Notes under the pieces: model-generated
What the model saw: only the letters and a program-made list of their open reading frames with translations
Databases searched by the model: none
Told to the model about the DNA's origin: nothing
Assembly (NCBI GenBank): GCA_903899655.1
Contig: CAIUKF010000010.1
Coordinates: 81,804 to 145,803, forward strand
Reading direction: 5' to 3'
Source of the DNA: an uncultured bacterium
GTDB lineage: Bacteria; Patescibacteriota; Saccharimonadia; Saccharimonadales; Saccharimonadaceae
DNA: 64,000 bases
Translations under genes and position numbers: made by a program
In this document: positions 45,821 to 57,673 of the stretch, in pieces
How positions within the stretch are numbered: position 1 is the first letter of the stretch
How the letters are laid out: each line of letters opens with the position of its first letter

Positions 45821-46620
45821 TTACAAATTTTGCTGCCCTAGAAATTGCAGTTGATATTGCCGCCAAAGAAGTCTTTAAGATAGGTGTTTTTTCAGTTACA
45901 AATGCGATGTTGACTGGTTTGGTTGGTACGGCAGTGACATTGGGTGTATTGTTTTACGTTGGTAATGCTGTTCGTCATAAAAAATATAATCGTTTTGTTG
46001 GTTTGGTGCAGTGGGTTTTTGAAGGTTTACTTAACCAAATTAACGAAATTATTCCTGATCGCAAATTAGGCCGCAAGATGACACCACTTGTCGTAACAAT
46101 CTTCTTTTTGGTGTTATTTAATTATTGGCTTAGTGTTTTGCCTGGACTTGATTCAATCAAGGTTAACGGAGTGCCTATTTTACGTAGTCCTACGGCTGAC
46201 TTGAACTTTACGCTTGGTTTGGCGACGGTTACGATTGTGGCGATTCAGATTTTTGCGATTAAACAGCTGGGTATTTGGGGCAATGCTGGCCGATACTTCC
46301 GTAATCCATTCAAAGACACGATCGGTTTTTTTGAAGGTTTACTCGAAATTATTGGTGAGTTTTCGCGCGCTGTATCGTTGGCAATGCGTTTATTCGGTAA
46401 CGCCTTTGCTGGTGAGATTTTGTTGCTGGTGATTGTTGTTTTGGCCAGCTATGCTTCGACTATTGCCTTGCCTATATTTATGGCATTTGAAATGTTAATT
46501 GGATTCATTCAGGCTTATGTGTTCTTTGTGTTGACACTCATTTTTACGTCTTTGGCCGTTGCTCATCATGGTGATAGCACGGAAACTCATCAACACGCTG
46601 GCGAGCTGCTTGTGGAGTGA
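45817..46620 (+). CDS. atpB: F0F1 ATP synthase subunit a
   Basis: 267 residues, about six membrane segments. The functional helix is present: EFSRAVSLAMRLFGNAFAGEILL (the conserved Arg of the proton path lies in AMRLFGN). Also FNYWLSVLPGLDSI in the earlier region. It forms the half-channels against the c-ring. TGA is the stop codon. It is the second gene of the operon. Confidence 0.96.
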   Translation: MITNFAALEIAVDIAAKEVFKIGVFSVTNAMLTGLVGTAVTLGVLFYVGNAVRHKKYNRFVGLVQWVFEGLLNQINEIIPDRKLGRKMTPLVVTIFFLVLFNYWLSVLPGLDSIKVNGVPILRSPTADLNFTLGLATVTIVAIQIFAIKQLGIWGNAGRYFRNPFKDTIGFFEGLLEIIGEFSRAVSLAMRLFGNAFAGEILLLVIVVLASYASTIALPIFMAFEMLIGFIQAYVFFVLTLIFTSLAVAHHGDSTETHQHAGELLVE

Positions 46621-46701
46621 GAGATTACGCCAAAGCTCGGATGTTATAATGGTAAAAAATAATTAATAAAGAATTCGCTGTATAGCGAAAAGGAGAAAAA
46701 A

Positions 46702-46926
46702 ATGGAAAAAGTATTAAGTGAATTAGTTTTCGGTTTGTCATACGTATTGCCTGCTGTTTTTGCAGCTGTCAGCATCGGTATGATTGGTTCAACAGCATTA
46801 AAGACATTAGGTCGTAATCCTGAAAAAGCTAGCGATATTCGCTCATTGATGATTACAGCTATCGTTTTTTGTGACTCACTAGCCATCATTGGTATCATCG
46901 TTGCGATTATTGCTAAGTTTCTATAA
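46702..46926 (+). CDS. atpE: F0F1 ATP synthase subunit c
   Basis: 74 residues forming a two-helix hairpin with the polar loop GRNPE (37-41). The ion-carrying carboxylate is Asp58 in helix 2 (VFCDSLAI), where many bacteria have Glu. The Gln/Glu pair typical of Na+-type c subunits is not seen, so proton coupling is likely. GGAG lies 8 nt upstream. The 80-nt gap after atpB gives room for the higher translation this subunit needs. Confidence 0.95.
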   Translation: MEKVLSELVFGLSYVLPAVFAAVSIGMIGSTALKTLGRNPEKASDIRSLMITAIVFCDSLAIIGIIVAIIAKFL

Positions 46927-46940
46927 TAATTGGAAAATAT

Positions 46941-47477
46941 ATGGAGATATTAGGACAATTTGCTACAACTGAAACTACCAACCCTAGTCTGATAGAGGTA
47001 TTAGGGATTGATTGGATGATGCTGACTTTTCAGATTGTCGCCTTTTTGATTACGGTATTTTTGTTAAGTAAGTTTGTTTATCCTTGGTTGATGAAATCGG
47101 TTGATGAACGTCAACACAAGATTGAATCTGGAGCCAAAGCAGCAGCTGAAGCTCAAGAAGCAGCTGATCATACCGAAAAAAGGATTGTTAAATTGCTTAA
47201 TAAAGCTCGAATTGAAGCTGATGAAATCGTCGCCAGCGCCAAAGCTGAATCAACAGCTACAATTGCTGCTGCCGAAGAGTCATCGAAAAAGCGAGCTGAC
47301 CAAATTATTGCTGCTGCCCAGCGCGAAATTGATAGCGAAATTTTGTTGGCTAAAAAAGCGATTCAAAACGAAATGGTTGAACTAGTAGCCCTAGCGACTG
47401 AAAAAGTAGTTGGAAAAGTTGTGTCAGATAAAATTGATAACAAACTAATCACTGATTCAATCAAGGAAGCGAAGTAG
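46941..47477 (+). CDS. atpF: F0F1 ATP synthase subunit b
   Basis: 178 residues: N-terminal membrane segment (about 28-50) then a long charged, Ala-rich right-handed coiled coil (RQHKIESGAKAAAEAQEAADHTEKR) and the delta-binding end. It is the peripheral stalk that holds the F1 head still. It has a 14-residue polar extension before the helix. It sits between atpE and atpH as usual. Confidence 0.94.
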   Translation: MEILGQFATTETTNPSLIEVLGIDWMMLTFQIVAFLITVFLLSKFVYPWLMKSVDERQHKIESGAKAAAEAQEAADHTEKRIVKLLNKARIEADEIVASAKAESTATIAAAEESSKKRADQIIAAAQREIDSEILLAKKAIQNEMVELVALATEKVVGKVVSDKIDNKLITDSIKEAK

Positions 47478-47483
47478 TCGTAT

Positions 47484-47882
47484 ATGGCTGTTCGTCTGTC
47501 TCGTCGCAAAATAGCCAGCTACTACGCTAAATCATTAATTGATGGCGCTGATGCCAAGCAATTAGCTCAACAATTGGCGGCTTATTTAATCGAATCAAAG
47601 CGCACCAAAGAACAGCAATTGATTATTGGCGACATTGAATATCAATTAAGTCTACGTGGTGTTGTGGTTGCGAATGTGACTTCAGCTCATGAATTAGATG
47701 AATTGACCAAGCTAGCGGTTGAAAAATTGGTTCGCCAAAATATCGATGCCGACGACGTGCAATTACGTGTCGAAATTGACTCAAGTTTACTTGGTGGATT
47801 ACGCCTGGAATTTGCCGGATCTGAAATTGACACCACAATCGCCAGACGATTAACAGCATTAAAGACAAATTATAAGAAATGA
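47484..47882 (+). CDS. atpH: F0F1 ATP synthase subunit delta (short form)
   Basis: 132 residues against about 180 in most bacteria. The C-terminal part is typical (SSLLGGLRLEFAGSEIDTTIARRLTALK), but the N-terminal helical domain is shortened, with only SRRKIASYYAKSLIDGA resembling the usual start. It links the b stalk to the alpha subunits. Position between atpF and atpA supports the call. Confidence 0.9.
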   Translation: MAVRLSRRKIASYYAKSLIDGADAKQLAQQLAAYLIESKRTKEQQLIIGDIEYQLSLRGVVVANVTSAHELDELTKLAVEKLVRQNIDADDVQLRVEIDSSLLGGLRLEFAGSEIDTTIARRLTALKTNYKK

Positions 47883-47895
47883 TAAGGAATAAGAT

Positions 47896-49425
47896 ATGAC
47901 AAAGATATCAGTAGCGGAACTTTCAAAAGACCTACGCGACGCGATTGCGGGACTAGAGTCGACTGAAGGTCTAGAAAAGGTCGGTATTGTCGTTCGCGTC
48001 GGAGACGGCGTGGCTTGGGTTCAAGGACTACGCGATGCTGGCTATAATGAAGTGTTGCAAATTGAAACGCCAAGCGGAATTGTTGAGGCTTTTGCCTTGA
48101 ACTTGATGGAGGACGAAATTGGTGCGGTTTTGCTGGGCTCAGACAGTTTAGTCTCGGCTGGTAATACGGTTCGTCTAAAAGGTGTCGTTTTGTCAGTACC
48201 GGTTGGCCCAGAATTATTAGGCCGCGTTGTCGACCCACTTGGTCGCCCACTTGATGGTGGTGCGCCAATCAAAACTAAACAAACAGGTTTAGTTGAACGT
48301 GAAGCCATTGGTGTTATGGGCCGTAAATCGGTTCATGAACCTTTGATGACTGGTATTATCGCGATTGATGCCATGTTTCCTATCGGTCGTGGTCAGCGCG
48401 AGTTGATTATTGGCGACCGTCAGACTGGTAAAACTGCTTTGACAATCGATACTATGATTAACCAGGCCAAGCAAAAAACTGGCGTGGTTAACGTTTATGT
48501 CGCGATTGGTCAACGTTCGTCAAAAATTTCTCGTTTGATTGATCGATTGAAAAAAGAAGGTGTGATGGATCAAACAATTGTGGTTGCAACCAGTCCATCT
48601 GACCCTGCGTCATTATTGTATTTGGCACCATACGCTGCAACTGCGATGGGTGAATATTTCCGCGATAATGGTGGTCACGCATTGATGATTTATGATGATT
48701 TGACTAAACACGCTGTGGCATATCGCCAAATGTCGTTGCTGTTGCGTCGTCCACCAGGACGCGAAGCCTTTCCGGGCGACGTTTTTTACCTACATTCTCG
48801 TTTGCTGGAACGGTCAGCTAAATTAAGTGATGCCCTAGGTGGCGGTTCGTTAACTGCCCTACCGATTATTGAAACTCAGGCTGGCGATATTAGTGCTTAC
48901 ATTCCAACCAACGTGATTTCGATTACTGATGGTCAGATTTTCCTTGAAACCGACTTATTTTACCAAGGGATTAGACCAGCTATTTCGGCTGGACTGTCAG
49001 TATCGCGCGTTGGTGGTGACGCTCAAACCAAAGCGGTTAAAAGTGTCAGCGGCAACCTTAAACTTGGATTATCTCAGTTTAGGGAACTTGCCAGCTTTGC
49101 TCAATTTGGTAGCGACTTGGATGATGCTACTAAATCACAAATTAGTCGCGGTCAACGCTTGACTGAACTGTTAAAACAGCCTCAATATCAGCCATACAGT
49201 ATCTGGCAACAAGTTGCCAGTGTCTACGCTGCAACAAACGGACTATTCGATGATATCAAACCTGAAAATATCAAGGATGTTCAAGCTAAATTACTAAGTC
49301 GTTTGAAGACCGATTACAAGTCTGAAATGAACGAACTAGACAAAGGCGCTAAACCAACTGACGATCAAATTGCGGCAATTGTTAAAGTTGCCAAGGCTGT
49401 CGTGAAAGGTTCAAAGGAGGCTTAA
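47896..49425 (+). CDS. atpA: F0F1 ATP synthase subunit alpha
   Basis: 509 residues, full length. Walker [11 protein letters not shown], conserved [42 protein letters not shown], and [17 protein letters not shown]. It forms the non-catalytic nucleotide sites of F1. AAGGA precedes the ATG. Confidence 0.98.
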   Translation: MTKISVAELSKDLRDAIAGLESTEGLEKVGIVVRVGDGVAWVQGLRDAGYNEVLQIETPSGIVEAFALNLMEDEIGAVLLGSDSLVSAGNTVRLKGVVLSVPVGPELLGRVVDPLGRPLDGGAPIKTKQTGLVEREAIGVMGRKSVHEPLMTGIIAIDAMFPIGRGQRELIIGDRQTGKTALTIDTMINQAKQKTGVVNVYVAIGQRSSKISRLIDRLKKEGVMDQTIVVATSPSDPASLLYLAPYAATAMGEYFRDNGGHALMIYDDLTKHAVAYRQMSLLLRRPPGREAFPGDVFYLHSRLLERSAKLSDALGGGSLTALPIIETQAGDISAYIPTNVISITDGQIFLETDLFYQGIRPAISAGLSVSRVGGDAQTKAVKSVSGNLKLGLSQFRELASFAQFGSDLDDATKSQISRGQRLTELLKQPQYQPYSIWQQVASVYAATNGLFDDIKPENIKDVQAKLLSRLKTDYKSEMNELDKGAKPTDDQIAAIVKVAKAVVKGSKEA

Positions 49426-49427
49426 GC

Positions 49428-51685
<2,258 letters not shown>

Positions 51686-51687
51686 GG

Positions 51688-51789
51688 ATGAATCCCGTTA
51701 GAACTCTGCAACATAACTATTCGAATCAAATACTTTTACGCATCAAACGGTTGATTATTAGTAGCGACAAATCAAGAAAGGAGTTCTAA
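51688..51789 (+). CDS. 33-residue leader peptide between atpD and atpC
   Basis: The peptide starts MNPVRTLQH and ends SRKEF. Its stop is followed by CGGG and the atpC ATG. AAGGA at the end of atpD can serve as its ribosome site. A copy upstream of the helicase gene (56463-56564) has the same length and reading frame, with five synonymous and seven replacement differences. Both ends of the ORF lie in the arms of a perfect 15-bp inverted repeat. Translation of it would open that stem and free the atpC start. Confidence 0.6.
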   Translation: MNPVRTLQHNYSNQILLRIKRLIISSDKSRKEF

Positions 51790-51795
51790 CGGGAT
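51692..51795 (+). promoter_or_regulatory. start-sequestering stem of the leader cassette, atpC copy
   Basis: ATCCCGTTAGAACTC (51692-51706) and GAGTTCTAACGGGAT (51781-51795) are perfectly complementary, enclosing 74 nt. The 3' arm takes in most of the GGAG site and the first two bases of the atpC start codon. Confidence 0.75.
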
Positions 51796-52216
51796 GAATT
51801 TTAAACTCGTTACACTGCTTGGTGTCAAAATTAATCAAGAAGTTTATGAGGTTATGATTCCGACATCGGAAGGTGAAATTGCCGTTTACCCCGACCACGA
51901 ACCACTGATTGCTTTGGCGGTCCCTGGTGTGGTTGCGATTCGTCATAACAAAGATGACGGCAATGAAAAACTGCAATATTTTGCAATTTCAGGCGGTTTG
52001 ATTAAAATCACGCACAAAACGATTCAACTGTTAGTTGACGAAGCTGATCACGGCGATGATATTGTCGAAGCCGAATCCAAGGCCGCTTATGAGCGGGCTG
52101 TTCAGATGCGCAAAGACGCCAAAGATCAGGTTGAACTTGATAAGGCTCACGAACTAGTTGATCGTCACGCTGTCAGATTGAAAGTCGCCGAATTACGACG
52201 TCGCCACCGAGGCTAG
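51794..52216 (+). CDS. atpC: F0F1 ATP synthase subunit epsilon
   Basis: 140 residues: N-terminal beta-sandwich ([51 protein letters not shown]) and a C-terminal helical pair ([31 protein letters not shown]). It couples the shaft to the c-ring and inhibits ATP hydrolysis. It is the only operon member preceded by a leader cassette, so its level could be set apart from the rest. The 3' end overlaps convergent dus by 24 nt. Confidence 0.95.
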   Translation: MNFKLVTLLGVKINQEVYEVMIPTSEGEIAVYPDHEPLIALAVPGVVAIRHNKDDGNEKLQYFAISGGLIKITHKTIQLLVDEADHGDDIVEAESKAAYERAVQMRKDAKDQVELDKAHELVDRHAVRLKVAELRRRHRG

Positions 52217-53152
52217 AATTGCTCGAACTTCATCAGTGCTGGTGGTATGCATCATTTTATCGCGCACTTCACTGGCACCTGGAAAATTGCGGACATAAAT
52301 CTTCAAAAACCGTTTTAATGGATCAAATTTTCGTGGCTCTAATTCAGCCGAGTATTTGTCATGCAAATCTAAATGCAGATTCAACAAATCAACCAATTCT
52401 TGATTAGTGTGTTCCCTTTTTTCGACTTCAAATGCAAATGGGTCCTGAAAAACACCGCGGCCAATCATAATTCCATCAACGCCGTATTTTGTGGCTAGTT
52501 CTAACCCATGTTGGCGGTCGCGGATGTCACCATTAATCGTTATTAATGTTTGTGGCGCGATTTCGTCGCGTAATTTTATGATTTCAGGAATTAATTCAAA
52601 GTGAGCTTCAACTTTGGTCATTTCTTTGCGAGTTCGCAAATGAACGGTCAAATTAACGATGTCTTGTTGCAGTAAAAATGTCAGCCAGTCACGCCATTCT
52701 TCAACCTTGCGGTCACCGATGCGAGTTTTGACACTGACGGGTAATCCACCAGTTTTAGCGGCGGCAATTAATTGCCCTGCCAGTTCGGGGGTGCGAATTA
52801 GTCCGCTGCCTGATCCACCATGAACGACGGATTTATCGGGGCAGCCCATATTAATATCAATACCGGCAAAACCAAGTTCGGCCATACCTTGGCTCATTTG
52901 GGCGTACTGGTCGGGTTTGTTACCCCAAATTTGGACGACCATTGGCTGTTCGTCGGCTGTAAAAGTCAGACGGCCTTTGGTGCTGGCTATTCCTTTGGGG
53001 CTGCAATAACTGCTGGCATTGACGAATTCAGTAAAAAAGATATCTGGTCGAGCGGCGCCAGCTACAACATGACGAAAAACAATATCAGTTACCGCCTCCA
53101 TCGGAGCCAGTACAAAGAATGGTTTTGGTAGGTCTGCCCAAAAGTTTGACAT
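52193..53152 (-). CDS. dus: tRNA-dihydrouridine synthase
   Basis: 319 residues from ATG 53152. TIM barrel with [17 protein letters not shown] (FMN-binding start), [19 protein letters not shown] (catalytic Cys), [22 protein letters not shown] and [13 protein letters not shown]. It reduces uridines in tRNA using FMN and NADPH. The longer start at 53176 would add eight residues not seen in the family. Confidence 0.93.
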   Translation of the reverse strand: MSNFWADLPKPFFVLAPMEAVTDIVFRHVVAGAARPDIFFTEFVNASSYCSPKGIASTKGRLTFTADEQPMVVQIWGNKPDQYAQMSQGMAELGFAGIDINMGCPDKSVVHGGSGSGLIRTPELAGQLIAAAKTGGLPVSVKTRIGDRKVEEWRDWLTFLLQQDIVNLTVHLRTRKEMTKVEAHFELIPEIIKLRDEIAPQTLITINGDIRDRQHGLELATKYGVDGIMIGRGVFQDPFAFEVEKREHTNQELVDLLNLHLDLHDKYSAELEPRKFDPLKRFLKIYVRNFPGASEVRDKMMHTTSTDEVRAILASVATS

Positions 53153-53176
53153 TAGTATCTCTTCATTATACAACAA

Positions 53177-56100
53177 TTATATAACATTGTCAATCAAGTC
53201 TTGTTCAAAAGCCAGTAAGCCTTTGATTGATTGATCGTAACCCGATATATCTGGTAAATCCAGTTTTTTGATACGCGTCCAGACGGCATTTATTAGGGTC
53301 TTGAATTGATTGATTTCATCATCACTGAACTCGGCGTCCAGTGATAATATTTCGCCTGTCATCGTGGGTTCGACAAACTGCATAATGCCAGATATGACTT
53401 TAAAGTCACGGTAATCACGGGCTGATTCGACCAGTAATTTATAAAACAGCAATTGTTGTTTATATTTATGCAATTTAATTTTTTCGTAGTCAGTTTTGCC
53501 GGTCCAATTATCAGACGGCTTGCCAGTTTTGTAATCAGTTACAACGATTGTTTTGTCGGGCTTATTAATATCAACTAGGTCCAACGACCCAGTTAAATGA
53601 GCTTCGCCGACAATTGAATGTTGACCACCAAAATTTAGTTCGGTTTGATTGGTCGCGGCAAACGAATCGTATTTGTTATCCAAAAATATGCGCAATGTGT
53701 CGCTACCCTTTTGCAGATACATCTCAAAATCGTGCTGGCTTAAATGTTGATCGCGCAAAATTACTTCAAAGTTTGACACAATATCTTCGACAGCTTGCTT
53801 TTTGCCAGTCGAACTGAGTTGATTATGAGCCTGTTGCAAGGTGTTATGAATAGCTGTTCCAAAGGCGGCGTTGGCACTTTTGGCACTTGGAAAACGCAGT
53901 AGATTATTAAGTAAAAATGCTGCTGGGCCGCCGCGTGTGACGTCCAAAAAATTATGCAAATGTGTGACGCTGAGTTTGTAATTTTCAAGGGTTGGCATTA
54001 ATAAATTACGCATGCTGGTAGTGGTTGGATTAATGATTGGCTGATACCACGCCATTTCGACTGATTCAATCAATTGGTCAGCGGTTGTAGGCGCTGGAAT
54101 TAATTGTAAGTCCCATTTGCTGTCGACTAAAAAGGCAGCACGCAATGTATTTTTGCCGTTGTCGTCACTTAGACTGTAACTAATGTGTAATTGATGTTTG
54201 GCCCTAGTAATCGCAACGTAAAACAATCGCAAACGCTCGTCCTCGCCTTCACCTGCTGGCGCCAGTGGCAAGTTTTCGGGATAGTTGATTAATCGGTTGC
54301 GACTGCGTGCGCGTTCGCCCCAGACGGTGTCAACAGCGTTGATGACATAGACACTGTCAAATTCCAGCCCTTTTGATTTGTGAGCAGTCATGATGTTGAC
54401 GGCGTTGTCAGATCCGACTGATTGTCGGGTAACATTGATGGTGCTGCCGACTTTGCGATTTAACTCAATAAATTCGATGAGTGTTGATAAAGTCGGTGTT
54501 TGGTCGGGACGATATTCACGCAATTTTGAACGAATTGTTCGTAAGGCTTCTAAGTAAGTTAAATATTCGGTTGGATTATTATTTAAAATGTCACTAGAAA
54601 AAAAGTAGTTATAAAGTGGGCTGACAAAGTCCGACGTTTCGTCTAGATTTGGTTTGCCAATGATGACATCTAAAATTTCTTCCAGTGGCATATCAATTGA
54701 TGATAACGCGGTTTGAACCAGCCAGCCATGTAGTGGGACAAATTCGGGCGTGACCGCCATAATATCCAGCCAGCGACTGTGATTATCATAGGCTTTTAGG
54801 CTAAGTTTCCATAATTCAATCGGTTTAATATTCCAAGCGGCGTGCGCTAAAATTTCTGGCATCAAGGCGTTTACTTCGTCGTGTTTTCCATCAGCCAAAT
54901 TAATTAGTAATCGTGATAATTGTTCGATAATTTTAATCGGCGCCAGATCAAGTACATTATCACGACGTTCGTAATTGACGGTAATGCCTGATTTAGTAAA
55001 ATATGGCAACAGCGCATTAATTTCATAATGTCGGCGGGTTAAGACGGCGATAGTATTTGGTTGTTGGCCTGATTCGATGCGTGATTTGATGTCGCTGACT
55101 ATCCAGTGTCGTTCGTCGTTAATTGTTTCGGCTTGGTGCAAGCTGACACTGCTGCCGACTTTGTGATTATTGGCCGTCAACTGTTTGTTGATGTCATCAA
55201 AAATATTTTCTAATCGGCCACTGCCCTGCAAAATTATATCGCGCGAGCCGTCCAAAATATTAGCAGCTGATCGGTAATTTTCAGTCAAAGTAATAATAGC
55301 TGCCTTTTTATAATTGGTTCGAAAGTCAATAATATTACTGATATCGGCGCCTTGAAAGCTGTAAATTGCTTGGTCGTCATCACCAACTACCATGATATTT
55401 GGCGTATCGCCCTGAACTTCGTTGTTGGTTAAATTATGTAAAATACGCATTTGAGCCATATTGGTATCCTGAAACTCATCAACCATAATGTATTGGTATT
55501 TTTCTTGCAGGTTAAATCTCAAATCATCAAACACTTCCATGGCATGAACGACACGCAAAATCATATCGTCAAAATCGTAAAGTGCTGATTCTTGCATTCG
55601 GTTTAAATATTGGTCATAGACTGAACTGAGGGCTCGTAATTTTATCTGACGTTCGTGCGATTTTAAAACAAATTTGCCTGATTTATCTTTAATAAACCAG
55701 TCGTTGCGCCAAGCTGTAATTGGTTTAGTCGAATTGTCGCTGATTGCCGCATCAGTGGCAGTTGATAATGAATCAGCGATAACGCGTGATAATGGTACGA
55801 TTGTTGGCATACAAATTTCATCACCACATGACCTGATTGCTTCGACAGCATTGGCCGCCAATATGGCAGTATTTTTGCTGATTTTTTGCGCAAAAATTGG
55901 TGATAATAATTGCTCGGTTTTTTCGATGGCAATGTTGTTTTCGTCTAAGACTTTAATCAATTCATCACTAGTTAGGCCACTGCGTTTAAGTTCAGAAATT
56001 GTCGTCAAACTGTCTGATAAGTATGTATATTCATCATTCATTTTGCCGGCGATTGGATTGTTGTAGTCCAGTTGGTCAAAGATGCTACGAATAATTTGAT

Positions 56101-56458
56101 AACTACTTAAACTGTCGGCGGCATGAAACTGGGCGCCACGATAAAAATATTGGCCATTTTGATTAATAACTTCTGATCCAAAACTATGGAAAGTATGAAC
56201 GGCAACTTTGTAGGCGTCTTTGCCGATAATGTCAGTCAAACGTTGGCGCATGGCATTGGCGCCACTTTCGGTAAATGTTAAACACAAAATATTTTCAGGT
56301 AAAGTGTCGGTTTTTTGCAAAATATTGGCCGTTCGAACGCTTAACAGCTCAGTTTTACCAGTTCCGGGTCCAGCAATCACCATTACTGGTCCGTCGATAG
56401 TATCAACAGCTTGCTTTTGACTGGAATTTAGATTATTGTATCGTTTAATAAAGTCCAT
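53177..56458 (-). CDS. UvrD-family helicase with C-terminal PD-(D/E)XK nuclease
   Basis: 1093 residues. SF1A helicase motifs: Q-motif NSSQKQAVDTIDGP, Walker A IAGPGTGKTELL, VDEFQDTN, VGDDDQAIYSFQGA, TAHKSKGLEFDSV and LFYVAITRAKHQL. The C-terminal domain has RecB/AddB-type nuclease residues (DLVDINKPDKTIVVTDYKTGKP). The layout resembles AddA/RecB-type end-processing enzymes, though no partner gene is adjacent. It unwinds and trims DNA ends in repair. Translation begins at 56458 directly behind a leader ORF and inside a 15-bp stem, so its synthesis is probably coupled to that leader. Confidence 0.92.
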   Translation of the reverse strand: MDFIKRYNNLNSSQKQAVDTIDGPVMVIAGPGTGKTELLSVRTANILQKTDTLPENILCLTFTESGANAMRQRLTDIIGKDAYKVAVHTFHSFGSEVINQNGQYFYRGAQFHAADSLSSYQIIRSIFDQLDYNNPIAGKMNDEYTYLSDSLTTISELKRSGLTSDELIKVLDENNIAIEKTEQLLSPIFAQKISKNTAILAANAVEAIRSCGDEICMPTIVPLSRVIADSLSTATDAAISDNSTKPITAWRNDWFIKDKSGKFVLKSHERQIKLRALSSVYDQYLNRMQESALYDFDDMILRVVHAMEVFDDLRFNLQEKYQYIMVDEFQDTNMAQMRILHNLTNNEVQGDTPNIMVVGDDDQAIYSFQGADISNIIDFRTNYKKAAIITLTENYRSAANILDGSRDIILQGSGRLENIFDDINKQLTANNHKVGSSVSLHQAETINDERHWIVSDIKSRIESGQQPNTIAVLTRRHYEINALLPYFTKSGITVNYERRDNVLDLAPIKIIEQLSRLLINLADGKHDEVNALMPEILAHAAWNIKPIELWKLSLKAYDNHSRWLDIMAVTPEFVPLHGWLVQTALSSIDMPLEEILDVIIGKPNLDETSDFVSPLYNYFFSSDILNNNPTEYLTYLEALRTIRSKLREYRPDQTPTLSTLIEFIELNRKVGSTINVTRQSVGSDNAVNIMTAHKSKGLEFDSVYVINAVDTVWGERARSRNRLINYPENLPLAPAGEGEDERLRLFYVAITRAKHQLHISYSLSDDNGKNTLRAAFLVDSKWDLQLIPAPTTADQLIESVEMAWYQPIINPTTTSMRNLLMPTLENYKLSVTHLHNFLDVTRGGPAAFLLNNLLRFPSAKSANAAFGTAIHNTLQQAHNQLSSTGKKQAVEDIVSNFEVILRDQHLSQHDFEMYLQKGSDTLRIFLDNKYDSFAATNQTELNFGGQHSIVGEAHLTGSLDLVDINKPDKTIVVTDYKTGKPSDNWTGKTDYEKIKLHKYKQQLLFYKLLVESARDYRDFKVISGIMQFVEPTMTGEILSLDAEFSDDEINQFKTLINAVWTRIKKLDLPDISGYDQSIKGLLAFEQDLIDNVI

Positions 56459-56560
56459 CCCGTTAGAACTCCTTTCGTGACTTATTGTAACTAATAATTA
56501 GCCGTTTGATACGCAAAAGTACTTGATTCGAATGGCTATATTGCAGAGTTCTAACGGGAT
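56457..56560 (-). promoter_or_regulatory. start-sequestering stem of the leader cassette, helicase copy
   Basis: The same 15-nt arms as at atpC (56457-56471 and 56546-56560), perfect, enclosing 74 nt. On the minus strand the 3' arm holds GAG of the ribosome site and reaches the helicase ATG. The transcript probably starts at the leader ATG. Confidence 0.75.
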
Positions 56561-56564
56561 ACAT
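56463..56564 (-). CDS. 33-residue leader peptide upstream of the helicase gene
   Basis: Starts MYPVRTLQY and ends SRKEF, then CGGG and the helicase ATG. A TACAAT box ends 7 nt before its ATG, so the mRNA should begin with this codon (leaderless). It shares 26 of 33 residues with the atpC leader, and the differences include synonymous changes. It may act as a translation-coupling leader or as a functional microprotein. Confidence 0.6.
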   Translation of the reverse strand: MYPVRTLQYSHSNQVLLRIKRLIISYNKSRKEF

Positions 56565-56589
56565 TAAGTCCATTGTAGTCGAGTGGGTT

Positions 56590-56690
56590 AGCTATTGGAA
56601 GATGGCTATTGGAATTTGGAGAATTGCTTTAGACTTTAGCCTGTCACTGTAATATTATTTGCTATATTCCAATAGCCATATTCTAATAGT
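56590..56690. repeat. intergenic micro-repeat, second site
   Basis: GCTATTGGAAGATGG and GCTATTGGAATTTGG lie in tandem, with inverted words (TTCCAATAGCCATATTC) about 60 nt on. They resemble the repeat at 28892-28983. Confidence 0.5.
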
Positions 56691-56717
56691 TATTAAAGGT
56701 GATACAATAGAACATAT

Positions 56718-56798
56718 ATGAGTCCCGTTAAAACTTATTTATTAGTAGTGAGCCAAGCAATCACGGGGCTGATATTTTCTATAAAAGGAGAGTTTTAA
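56718..56798 (+). CDS. 26-residue leader peptide, third copy
   Basis: Starts MSPVKT and ends KGEF, then CGGG and the ATG of the next gene. A TGATACAAT box ends 9 nt before it. The inside of the peptide is unrelated to the 33-residue copies and rather hydrophobic (YLLVVSQAITGLIFSI), but both ends and the geometry are conserved. Confidence 0.5.
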   Translation: MSPVKTYLLVVSQAITGLIFSIKGEF

Positions 56799-56803
56799 CG
56801 GGA
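56723..56803 (+). promoter_or_regulatory. start-sequestering stem of the leader cassette, third copy
   Basis: TCCCGTTAAAACT (56723-56735) pairs perfectly with AGTTTTAACGGGA (56791-56803). Compared with atpC, a G-C pair has become A-T on both arms: a compensatory change. Confidence 0.75.
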
Positions 56804-57291
56804 TGAGCGACAAAATGTATGATGAATTAGCGCTTGAACGCTCACTGCAGACTAGTTTTGGTGTTGATATTGATATAATGCAGCCGATTGTTTTTCGAGT
56901 GCCAGTCAGTCATACTGCCCAGGCGACATTATTTTTGACGACCAAGAAGCAACTATATCTATATGTTACTGGACCATCGAAATTGTTATTAAGTGATATC
57001 AAAAAAATCATCACTCGGATGGGTTTAAAACCAGAATTATTTATACCCCCCAAAGGTCAGCCACAGTATTTTGAAGATATCGCTAGGGCTAAATTTAGTG
57101 AAGTTTTTCCGGGACGCAAACATGTTAATGACGAAGATTTGGTATTTTATCGTACTTTGGTGCCATACAATCCAGCACTGGTTTTAATTAGCGAAGTTAA
57201 AGACGGTCACGTCTATCAATTTGACAGTGATTCAACGACTAATTGGCGTATCGCAGCCAAATTTGCTTATCGTCGTATCAAAACAAGCTAG
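56803..57291 (+). CDS. hypothetical protein behind a leader cassette
   Basis: 162 residues, soluble, alpha/beta (VFRVPVSHTAQATLFLTTKKQLYLYVTGPS, IKKIITRMGLKPELFIPPKGQP, DEDLVFYRTLVPYNPALVLISEV). No family recognised. It shares the leader-stem control with genes for ATP synthase epsilon, a repair helicase and an RNA methyltransferase. Its start is fixed by the cassette (TAA, CGGG, ATG). The GGAG site lies in the 3' arm. Confidence 0.6.
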   Translation: MSDKMYDELALERSLQTSFGVDIDIMQPIVFRVPVSHTAQATLFLTTKKQLYLYVTGPSKLLLSDIKKIITRMGLKPELFIPPKGQPQYFEDIARAKFSEVFPGRKHVNDEDLVFYRTLVPYNPALVLISEVKDGHVYQFDSDSTTNWRIAAKFAYRRIKTS

Positions 57292-57296
57292 ATATG

Positions 57297-57611
57297 TTAT
57301 TTGTGATTAGCTTTGTACTCAAGTAAAGATAATTGAGCTTCAGTGTCGACGATACTGTTCGTGTCATTCAAATCTTTGTATTGTTGTAGGGCTTTTTCTA
57401 GTAATAATTTTGCGGCAGCTGGATCGCTATTTAGTTTTTTAATGGCTTGATCTTTGTTATCATCGGCGACTTGCTGAGCGGTTAAAACTGGCGTTTTGGT
57501 TGTAGTATTGGTCTGTGATTTAAGCAAAAATATCGTGCTGGTAGCGATAATAATAACTGCCAATATTGCTATCCCTATGTATATTATTAGCTTTTTTTTA
57601 TTACTTAACAT
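57297..57611 (-). CDS. small membrane-anchored helical protein
   Basis: 104 residues: basic N-terminus, membrane segment (about 8-29), then helical repeats (QVADDNKDQAIKKLNSDPAAAKLLLEKALQQYKDL) that look like one TPR-type unit. It probably faces outward. It is next to the pilin gene at 57674, so a role in envelope or pilus assembly is possible but unproven. Confidence 0.55.
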   Translation of the reverse strand: MLSNKKKLIIYIGIAILAVIIIATSTIFLLKSQTNTTTKTPVLTAQQVADDNKDQAIKKLNSDPAAAKLLLEKALQQYKDLNDTNSIVDTEAQLSLLEYKANHK

Positions 57612-57673
57612 AGCTTATCTCTTTCTTGTTGTAGTTTTATTATATCAAATATGTTTTGAAAAATAATCATATT

